Shown: one piece after another, positions 55,347 to 64,000 of the stretch
Layout: every line of letters starts with the position of its first letter
Position numbering within the stretch: position 1 is the first letter of the stretch
Assembly: GCA_002633005.1 (NCBI GenBank)
Contig: NMRA01000146.1
Coordinates: 617,981 to 681,980 of the forward strand
Source of the DNA: Phoronis australis
Lineage: Eukaryota; Phoronida; Phoronidae
DNA length: 64,000 bases
Direction of reading: 5' to 3'
Program-made: the position numbers and the translations under genes
Notes under the pieces: model-generated
The model's database searches: none
The model's input: only the letters and a program-made list of their open reading frames with translations
Told to the model about the DNA's origin: nothing

Positions 55347-57840
55347 CTATAGGGAACAACCAAATAAAAACAACAGTGCCTTAATAGAGGTGGTTCCTCT
55401 AATTTGCTTGGGTAGCAGCCACTGTATAATATGTGTTTGCTGAGCAATTTTTAGAAAAAGCATCTAACGTTCCCAATACAACCGCACAAGATCTCCCCAC
55501 CCTAGTTCACACCATCCTGGTTGTTTATAACACAGAACAGTAGATGGCGGCTGATATGACCCCAAAAGTTGAGCAATACCATTCTGCACTTCACACGAGC
55601 CCACCTTCATGATGACCATAAAGGTTAACCATTTCAATATGACAGATTTCCAAACAAACATCTGACTTGTGTAATTGTGTTTTTGTAATCAATTGCGTAC
55701 ATTACATACACTATCTTTCATGCACAAGTATGATAAGGAAACCATGTGTTCAATATCCTCAATAGATATTGTGGAACCCTCACAACAGTCACTCATTAGT
55801 TTTGTTAGTTTACCCTAAAATTCAGAAATACACCGCTTTTTAGCGATTATAGGAGGTAAACAGGAATTTATAACTCTACTGCAACTTCAGCAGGTAAGAA
55901 ACAACACCGGGGTCCTTTACGTGGTTATCAGATCAATTGTCCCTTCAGGGCCTCAAGTAAGAGGGGTAATTTGGGGGACGTATGGGTCATGTTAAAATAC
56001 GTGTCTTTTTATTCCAATATTGGGAGGGTGGATTTTGATGTGCGACTTGCCTCACCGATGAGTGATTGATCAAAACTGTGAGGTGCGCATTAGGCATATA
56101 TCAGTTCCACTTTTTTGTGTTCCGTTCTATTTTTAGCTTAACCAACTTTGTAAGCTTCACTAGTTGAAAAATCACAACTTAATATCAGTGTATTTTTTAA
56201 GAAATGCACACATTTTTGACGGATTTGGCAAGTTTAACTAACTCCATATTCAATCACAGAAATTCAATAGCGGATATAACATACTCTCTAGTCCCTAAAA
56301 GTAGGTAATGGGCAAAAGTCATGTAAAAATTTTGTGGTTATTATGAAAAGTTATAACTACCTATTTTCTATGTCAATGTATACACAAGCTGCATATACTT
56401 CAAGGCACTTGAAATAAAATATGGCTAAGCAACAAGGCCCAAGTTATAAGAAATCACGATGTAACCACTTTTGCATGAATGACGTGCTCCGCTTTTGCTT
56501 AAATTGGTCATGAGATATCAAATTTATTCTGAAACGAATCTGTTAGAAGCAGAAACTGCTGTAGAAAATGCAGTCAAAATGACTCATTCTGCATCAAGAA
56601 ATTGCCTTTTTTTGCCCCCCCCCCTCCAGAAGACTTCCCTTGTATCTCCTAAACCACCAAATTTCTCTCATCTCTATTTTGATTTATTAGACTGAACGTG
56701 GTTCTGAATGGCTGACCCCCCTTGCCGCTTTTTAGCTGTACTATGGTCGGTGGATCCGTGGACTGATACTTAATGACAGAAAAAATGGAACTTAATGGGG
56801 AACGTGAATTTAGGTAGGGCGGACGAAGACGGCTGTTTTGCTTTTGGATCGGCCACTTTCAATGTCCTAAGTTCTGAAGTGGGAAAATTTACCTTTGCAT
56901 GATGGCTCAGGTTCAGAAATCCCAGTCAATAGTCACGTAAAATCGTTGCCGTGCTTAGGACATCAACATTTAAAAAATAACACATGTGAAAATTTAATCT
57001 ATCAAACAAACCTCACATTTAAATGTCCAGAAAGAATTAGAATCCAAATTCCAAATCTCTGCGCGGAATTCATCTGCATTTTTGTACTTCACTGGACGTT
57101 TGTTTTGGAGCTTGAGTCAAAATTCACACCACGCAAAATGGACGACAAGGACACCGGCAAGTGACCAAATTTCCTGGCTATGCTTACTTGGGATAGTCCT
57201 TACCAAGGGGTGTGAATGTTATTTGTATATGAAAATAAGGTTATTTTTGGAATAAGGACGAAGAATTTTATTTTTTAGAAGTCCTGTTTTTGTAAAATTT
57301 AATATTAAATTGGAAAAACACAAAATAAAATTTGTTCGTCCGCTTTGATGAGCAACCCACACCCTCTTTGTGTTTGTTTTAGCAAATTGTAGAGAGAAAT
57401 ATAGTAAAATATGACTACGCAGTTGATTTTGAGACTGTGATACGGCAACCATGTGAAAATCTTTTGTTTACCCCCGCCCGCTAGATAGTTCCCTGATCGT
57501 CCGCTAAAAAAGTCGATAGTGAACCGCTCTCTTGCTGGTGGACTCAATTTTGGTGAAATAAAACGATGGCTATAAACATATCAAATCAATTTCAATGGCT
57601 TTCCCTGCTCTACAGTCACCCTTTGCCGATTGTAAACATCACCGACAACGCACATTACGCGTGTGAGTTACACACGAACTCGGTACTGGGAGGTAACATA
57701 GGCTAAACATAACTTGACGTCACACATCCGGTTAACTGCATAGCGCCATCTCAAGTTTTTTCCCAATTACAGACACGGACCTGTGCGAAGTTTTGGCAAA
57801 AAATAAATTCATAACGAATTTGGCTCATGAATGTAAGTAT
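55347..57840. other. Unassigned stretch
   Basis: Short frames on both strands and a C run at 56615-56625, but no domain, repeat pair or paired splice sites. Confidence 0.4.
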
Positions 57841-57844
57841 TTAT

Positions 57845-57985
57845 GGGAGGCGCACAATAGAGGGCTGGGGGCTATAGCACTCACTTTTTTCAATGCTATG
57901 CCACACGTGGTCACTAGGCGGTGAACACAGTGGGCTGAGGGGGCTTTAGCCCCTCTTTTTTCAGTGCTACGCCGCCCATGTTATC
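57845..57985. repeat. Dispersed repeat with GCAGCACTGAAAA motif, inverted copy
   Basis: The reverse complement contains ATGGGCGGCGTAGCACTGAA followed by GGGGCTAAAGCCCC, matching 20390-20545. Two related units occur within about 70 bp. Unknown class. Confidence 0.55.
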
Positions 57986-58059
57986 TTCTAGAAATTAAGA
58001 AACATCGATAGGTGCTTTGACCCTGCCTTAAAGTCAGTTTATCTGTTATACGAGGGCTT

Positions 58060-58286
58060 TAAGTCTTATATTTTGTACATATTCCCTAACATTTGGTATA
58101 TGCCACGGGAACGTTATCCAAGGGCCCCTTACAACTTGTTGTACACACTAGGTGAAAATGGTAGACATATGTATAATTGGGTAAGCTCAGTCCGAAATTT
58201 ATTGTCAATGTATGGTTTCTATGATGTTTGGGTAAACCAAGGAGTCGCGTGTCATGGGTCGTTTGTAAATATTTTCTCGTAACAGG
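58060..58286 (+). pseudogene. LINE ORF2 fragment, left of the TTAA transposon
   Basis: The frame reads MPRERYPRAPYNLLYTLGEN, WVSSVRNLLSMYGFYDVWVN, QGVACHGSFVNIFS and then a stop, just before TTAA. It aligns with the C-terminal region of the LINE at 34973-36596 (MPPTRYAKAAYGMLVDLDRN, WVSSVRQLLSKYVFYQIWSN). The next LINE residues are found at 63196, beyond the inserted transposon. The RT part is missing to the left. Confidence 0.85.
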
Positions 58287-60834
58287 TTAAGAGCTTGTTC
58301 GCGAATAGACCGGGCAGAGGGTGATAAACGCTATGTCACAGATTCTCTTTATATTTTGTCTGTGAGATGACATTGGCCCCACTGACTCCAGACCAACTTT
58401 ATTATTTTTCAAAACGCCCCCTTTTGGTTTCCATGGATACTATTTGTTTCCGACAAGTTTTCAGCCTGGCAGTAGTTAAGTTTTAGTAAAATTCCGACAG
58501 TTACGTTAAGCAGTGGAAGTAACGTTGAAATATTGAACCTGTGTTATTGATCAGATGTCACCCTCGACTACTTTATTCATGAAAATATAAAAGATTTCGA
58601 TAATTTTTTGTCTGTTTTTAGAGCCGCACAAGATGAGTTCTTTCAGTGATTTTTGAAACTGTCAAAATTGGCTAAATTTGTATCCCGATATCTGAGCTGG
58701 CACAGGTTTCAGAACATTTTAGTGCCAACCAGTGTGTTGAGCTATTTTAGGTCTACAAAATAAGACAAAGAAATTTCCTGGCGCGAACAGATTTCATATC
58801 ATTTGAAGTCAAAAATGACTGGTGGTTACGCCATTTCACCACAATGAGTAATGCCGACAAACGTCAACAAAACGTGAACATTTGTTAATATTTGGCCAGC
58901 AAACGGCGAATCAATTTATCATTCATCAAATTTTGTATTTTCTAGGCACCGAGGGTACACTACTTTATTTCTAAAAAGTGCTCATAGTCATGGAATTAGG
59001 ATACTTACTACACAAATAGCAGTAGTTTTGGCATGACACCTTTTGCGAGAGTCGAAATTCAAAGCTCACTGGTTTTACAAAGCTCAGTAATCTTATTTGC
59101 ACTGCTAAAAACGAAAAGAAACACCGCCGACAAATCATTTTCATAACATTTTTATCTGTGACTGTCCTGTTTACAAAGATGCTTACTGTGGGTTAGCTGT
59201 GGAGTTTGTCTGAACAAACATTTCTTTAGGAATCTTCAAGTGGTTTTGATGCAGCGCGTTGAAAGCGGAGGACAGTGTCAAGGTGAAAAATTCATTGGCA
59301 ATTACAGGCAAATGCAAAACCACTGGTCAGCCGCCAGTGTCCCAATAACTTCACTATTGAAGTGGTATGGCTGGCTATTGTTATCATTTTGCTATCTGCG
59401 CGCATTTTGCTGTGATTGACACAAGTGAAAAATGGGAGACTTTCGAGTAGCAATGGGAGCTGACAACATGGAACCAGCTACCAGTGAGAAGACACTTCAC
59501 CTGAGCAGTGGGAGGCACAGAGGGACGTACTTGAATACGTGTATGTGACTAGATGTGAGAAGTCTAAAGAGTGAATTCATATTACTTCCCAGTCCTCCAG
59601 AGGGGCAAACGTACATGTATCCTGTTCCAGGTGATCAGCTGTTCCTTGACTATATACATGCCTCATGTTGGAAACATGATCCACTGCAGAGGTCATGTGA
59701 AAGAAGTGACTGATAAAGGCTGCTATCAGTATGAAGTCCATAAATACGCGACAAGTATTTTATTGTAGCTCATGTTTTTCCATGACGTCTCAGCAGACAA
59801 ACAATATACAGCATATAAACTTTGGAACTCAGTTCAAAATATAACTTCATGCACATTGGGTTCTAACTGCTAATTAGTCTTCGAGGTGCTTTAATAGCAA
59901 GACTACCAACTTTCTAAGGCAAAATCACATCAGAGATATCTAAATGTGGTATTTGATCTAAGTGCTAATGGACTGGCTCAAATAGGAGACTCCTATGTTA
60001 GTTGTTCAAAATACAGGTGATCTCGCTTACATGTACCTCCTCATCCCATACGGCACACGTAACTTCCCAGTCTGTATATACAATGTTGGACCACTTTAAA
60101 GTAAAAAGTGACATTTGATGCGACTAGAATCTGGTTTAACACTCATTGCCTAGTTAATTTATACAAACTACCATGGAAAACACGAGATGTCTAAATGTGT
60201 TAAAAGATCTAAATACCAGTGAATTGGCTCAAACATGACACACCTGATGTTAACATTTCAATATACAGGTGACCTCAACACCTCTCTTAACTCAATATCA
60301 CATACCGTACAAGTAACTCTAATTCTGCAAAAACAATGTTGGAACAGATTAAAGTCAAAATGACATTTAATGTGACTGTAATCTGGTTTAACACTGGTCA
60401 TCAAGTTAAGTGGTACAAAGTAGCATGGAAAAACGAGATATGTAAATGTGTTCTTTGATCTAGATGCCAGTGAATTGGTTGAAGTATGCCTAAGTCACTA
60501 CCTTTCCTTAAGCTTGTACATAAGTTAACACTCAGATAAGGCTTCGCATTTAAGTTAAGTGAGATTGAGTGTACTATGAGTTTGAAAGATGAAAACTGAA
60601 ATACCAGCATCTTTAAATAAATTGGACAGCAAAGTTTCAACCAGAACACTGACTAAACATCCTAAATTTTACTGACAAAATCACAGTAAGTGTTGCTACA
60701 TTGCATTTTGTATTTATCTCAGTTTCTACAACATCACATCAATAACAACTGGTTAAATCACTCAGACAACACAACAGATTGTATGATGTTCGAACAAAGA
60801 TGAAATCCGGAGTATTACTGGACATCACTGACTG

Positions 60835-60998
60835 TCAAGTTCATTATCTCCCTCATTTGACCATTTTCCAGCGCGGTTCAAGGCAGCCAAGCATGAAAAG
60901 AAACCTTTATCCTGTTGTAGTGTCAGCCAGCCTTCCTCCTGAAACTGCTCATCCGTCTTCATCGCCTGTGCAGTTTTTGCGGGGTCTGCTTTGTTGCT
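60835..60998 (-). CDS. Unknown ORF in the TTAA transposon, copy 2
   Basis: Counterpart of 40071-40244: NKADPAKTAQAMKTDEQF, QEEGWLTLQQDKGFFSCLAA, LNRAGKWSNEGDNELDSQ and the same stop. Changes against copy 1 include R/Q, I/L, N/D, R/C and V/G, so replacement changes are not rare and selection cannot be claimed, but no indel or stop has entered. Product and splice partner unknown. Confidence 0.4.
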
Positions 60999-62006
60999 CT
61001 ACTGTCTGAAAAATGACAGGCAGGTTGTAACACACTCGAATTATACACTTTTTGCAGAACTTTGCAGAGCCCAGCCACTACAAAGATGTGTATGCCGCTG
61101 AGTGATCCAATGATTTTAGCTGAGATAATTCATTTGACCCATGGAGTGTAATATGTAAAACGACCCTTAGTACAACAAGAAAAAACACCGCGGGTACTTG
61201 ATTTATTTTTGCCAGTTTGATTGGATTCCTTTGGACATCAAATGAATATCATATCCAGACAACAAATGTCAACATATTGGTACTTATAAAACATAACAAC
61301 ACGCTATGATTTCCAGAATTACATAATTCACTGACAGCTGAAGTGAAAAGAAATTCTGGCATCCAGGTTGTCAGTTAAAATTGGAATTTATAATGCTATA
61401 ACTAGAGCATTCATCAATATATCTATAGAAAAAATACTTCCTGTAATGAACTAAAAAGAAGATGCATAACAACAATATCGGATGTTGAAAAGTGAAAGTC
61501 AAGGAGATAAATTGCATTTTCCGCTTGCAACAAGTACAGGCCACTAGATGCACATAATCTCAGACTAAACTTACAACTAACACAAGATGCTACTAGTAAG
61601 TGGATTGAATAGCTCTAGGATAGCCTAGACTCCAACAACGGCGACAGGGCAGGTATACCACTGATTTGCCCTTAGGAACACAAGACTGTTTTCAGTTGTT
61701 TACAGTGATGCAGGCATAGGTCTACTAAATTTCACCAGTGTGTACAATAAAAAGCTCTGTCTATACTACATGTTCAAAAACAAGTACTGTTGTTACATTT
61801 TTGTGGTACATGCATGGTTACACAGTTTGTGATCTTCCTGAAAGGAGGACCAGTAACTTGCATTGCAGGGTACTGTATTAGAACATCATCTGTTGTTTCT
61901 AGCGGTGCTAGCTGGTTCTCGAATCATGTATCCACAAAACTGACTATAACCGCCACAAGGCTATCGTGATAATCTCGAATTCAAACAAAGCAGTAGTAGT
62001 ACTCAC

Positions 62007-62168
62007 CAGATCCAACAGGAAAGAACACAAATGCATTGACATTGTTGAGTTCCTGTGAAAGTAAGTTGACTTTAGACATTTCAACCAGCATCCCCACTTC
62101 AGGCTTGGCACGCGAGCTACCACTAATGAAATGGGTGTTTGCAGAGTCTACATGGTTTCCACAGAACT
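62007..62168 (-). CDS. Candidate exon of the TTAA transposon, copy 2
   Basis: Counterpart of 41249-41410, encoding FCGNHVDSANTHFISGSSRA, KPEVGMLVEMSKVNLLSQEL, NNVNAFVFFPVGSG with the same GTGAGT donor. Only three residue differences were counted. The presumed acceptor of copy 1 is mutated to CTTGGAG, so either another acceptor is used or this copy is not spliced. Confidence 0.35.
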
Positions 62169-63195
62169 CCAAGATGAGCCCGGCGTCTTGCACTTGCCTT
62201 GGACGCAGTCACACAGGCGTGACACGGGTCCGGTGAACACGCATTTGTAAATTATCCGACTCTCGCCAAAACCAGTTACCGCACAGTCTGTAGGTGCGGT
62301 GGTTTGGTACTCACTTTATGCCGCATTGAGTCAAGATTTCGCCCATGTGCCGAGGACATTCTTTTGAGGTTCCATACACTTCATCACACTCCATAATACT
62401 AGCAGATAACACAGCAAGTCAGAACCATTTTGCCACCACTAGTAAAGTGACACCTGTTGTTGGATACTGGGTTCACGAAAAACGCGGATTTTTAGTTAAA
62501 AAGGAAAAATACTTTAAACAATTGCGCCTGACTTAATGAAACTTAACTAAATATTAATAAATCAACTTTTGAATCAAAACTATGCACTTTACTTGTGTTG
62601 TAATGTTCCAAGCAGGTATCGGTATTGAAGGTAATTTCCACTCAGGTGGTTGTCGCAATCTTGCAATTTGTATAGAAAAATGCTCAGCGCCAGAAAAATT
62701 TATTGTGTTAGTCACCAGCAATAAGATAGAAACGTCTTGTGTAAAAGTTTGGTGTTGATCAGTGTTGTGCCAGCTGAGATATACGGGCTCAAAATGTGGC
62801 GAAATTGCAATGCTATGTTAACCTCTGACCCCTCTATACATTATGCCTGAAATTTTTAACTTAGCGGCAGAGTTAATGAGTATTGTTTAACATCTTTGTA
62901 AAGCCGAAGACTTGATTTATTTAAAAATTACAAACAAATAATGATCTTGTGCGCCGATACTTTTTATTGTGCAGTGCAAATAAGGCATTTTCGTCGAGTT
63001 CATTACATGGCACACCCCCAAAATAGAGGCTCCCTGATTTCTTCCCCTTAAACAAGGTAAAATGAGATTGGACTTTACTGTTTTGTTTATCATCCCAAAG
63101 GTAACTAAAATGCACAGTATGGTTCAAATCAGTGACATTGGGTTTATCACCCCTCTGGGCATTTTTGCCAGCTGTGAGCCGTACTTTACTCTTAA

Positions 63196-63712
63196 GGTCT
63201 GTGCTTTGCAATCATGGCAGTCCGATGTTGATTCCAATTCTAAGTTAAGCTATTTTAAAAACATTAAGTTTGTAGTTAAACATGAAAACTATTTAGACAT
63301 TAAAAATCTTCCAAGAGTGTTCGTGAAAAGTTTTACACGTTTTCGATGTGCAAACCACAGACTGGCAGTAGAAACTTGTCTTCACGTAAATGTGATACAT
63401 TAAGACAGAGTGTGTACTTAATTCTCGAGGAATTAAAACGATGATTAATATCACTTTTTGTTAGTTTGATGCGCTTTTTCCAAACTCAGAGTGAAGTTTA
63501 TAAGTGAGAGCCTCTGGACAAGTCCCTCGTTGTTTAAATTTCATAGACTATTATATAACCCCGATATCCCAGTTGTGACACATGTATACTTCGCATCGTA
63601 AAACGGAACAGCTTTTGTACTATGGACCAGTGTGCATAACACTCCAGTGATCGTGTTTGCTTGTTTGTTGTACTTTGGGCCGATGGTCATGTGTACAAAT
63701 AAAGGGAAAAAA
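63196..63712 (+). pseudogene. LINE ORF2 C-terminus and 3' UTR, right of the TTAA transposon
   Basis: The frame resumes with LQSWQSDVDSNSKLSYFKNI, KFVVKHENYLDIKNL and RCANHRLAVET. After stops follow YHFLLV and CAFSKLRVKFISES, matching the VEDGYHFLLVC region of the LINE at 34973. The 3' end at about 63664-63705 has TTGTACTTTGGGCC followed by TACAAATAAA, the same 3' terminal signature. With 58060-58286 it reconstitutes one old LINE copy by order and strand. Confidence 0.85.
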
Positions 63713-64000
63713 AGGGAAATTGGTTGAAATCCATTTTTAAAAGTAAAGTAATTTTTGGAAAAAATTGTCAATTGTCAATTGATTGGTTTCGTTTTTTCTT
63801 CCATCCTTCCTAAAAGAAAAACAAAAAAACTCATTTTCATGTGTTCTCACTCAATGTGATCATAATGCTTATGTAGCCTTGGAAACGACACCAAGGTCAC
63901 TGAAAGTTATTGACGTATATAGAAGGACCATCTGAGCTTTGCTGTATGTAACCAACATAAAGAAAGAAGTGATAATCCGTACCGGAGTATCTTGGGGCCT
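63713..64000. other. Window end, unassigned
   Basis: AT-rich sequence after the LINE tail; TTGTCAATTGTCAATTGATT near 63766 is a short repeat of TTGTCAA. Nothing else recognised. Confidence 0.4.

Larger units (their letters stand above)
58291..63191. mobile_element. 4.9-kb TTAA-flanked DNA transposon, copy 2
   Basis: Second copy of 37438-42427, same orientation. TTAA flanks it at 58287-58290 and 63192-63195. Left end GAGCTTGTTCGCGAATAGAC; right end, reverse complemented, GAGTAAAGTACGGCTCACAG. Because the flanks are the two halves of one LINE reading frame, the element borders and the 4-bp duplication are certain. Relative to copy 1 it lacks about 100 bp near 59147 and has other small indels, such as GCATTGAGTCAAG at 62327 where copy 1 has GCATCAAG. 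Confidence 0.92.

Noticed and set aside
37438-63191. The pair of 5-kb direct repeats as LTRs of one giant element
   Set aside because: Each copy has its own TTAA flanks and inverted ends, and copy 2 splits a LINE frame, so they are independent insertions.

Overview
The window is metazoan nuclear DNA, most likely from a marine invertebrate. It has long AT-rich non-coding stretches, isolated phase-1 exons with GT..AG borders, no prokaryotic operon structure, and a dense load of decayed transposable elements: BEL/Pao, Ty3/Gypsy, several LINEs, a Penelope-like fragment, an ISL2EU/Harbinger-like transposase, TTAA-flanked DNA transposons and MITEs. The species cannot be named from the sequence. No complete host gene lies in the window and no rRNA or convincing tRNA was seen.

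Layout. 0.4-6.0 kb: an AACTTAAGTT repeat cluster, a weak candidate exon, a ~495-bp MITE and a ~470-bp palindrome built from the same AACTTAAGTT unit. 7.9-10.9 kb: tandemly duplicated Ser/Thr-rich exons with repeated intron sequence, one intron carrying a ~1.1-kb inverted-repeat element. 12.3-19 kb: dispersed GGCCAT repeats, an ISL2EU-type transposase pseudogene (minus), a GACC-rich tandem repeat, an ORF of an unnamed dispersed family, and a Gypsy gag scrap. 20.0 kb: a signal-peptide exon with a good donor. 20.9-22.8 kb: two LINE remnants in opposite orientation plus a Penelope-like fragment. 22.9-32.6 kb: a BEL/Pao element (minus) with two ~1-kb LTRs, its gag split by a 3.46-kb TTAA-flanked DNA transposon and its integrase core deleted.

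32.6-37 kb: diverged tandem duplications and a 5'-truncated LINE (minus). 37.2-42.4 kb: a second AACTTAAGTT element interrupted by a 5.0-kb TTAA-flanked transposon (copy 1). 46.3 kb: a clear fibronectin type III exon (phase 1-1, plus). 47.0-50.9 kb: a degenerate Ty3/Gypsy element whose gag is split by a 1.45-kb TA-flanked element, next to an inverted LTR. 50.9-58 kb: mostly unassigned, with one candidate minus-strand exon. 58.0-63.7 kb: a LINE ORF split cleanly by the second copy (4.9 kb) of the TTAA-flanked transposon.

The plus-strand signal-peptide, Ser/Thr-rich and FN3 exons all use phase 1 at the borders that can be read, as in modular extracellular proteins, so the window may be intronic or intergenic space of one or two secreted/receptor-type genes. 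The most interesting material is the TTAA-flanked transposon group. Two ~5-kb copies have ends fixed by insertion into recognisable hosts and share open reading frames that I cannot assign. A third element with different internal sequence has the same TTAA target and the same GAG terminus.
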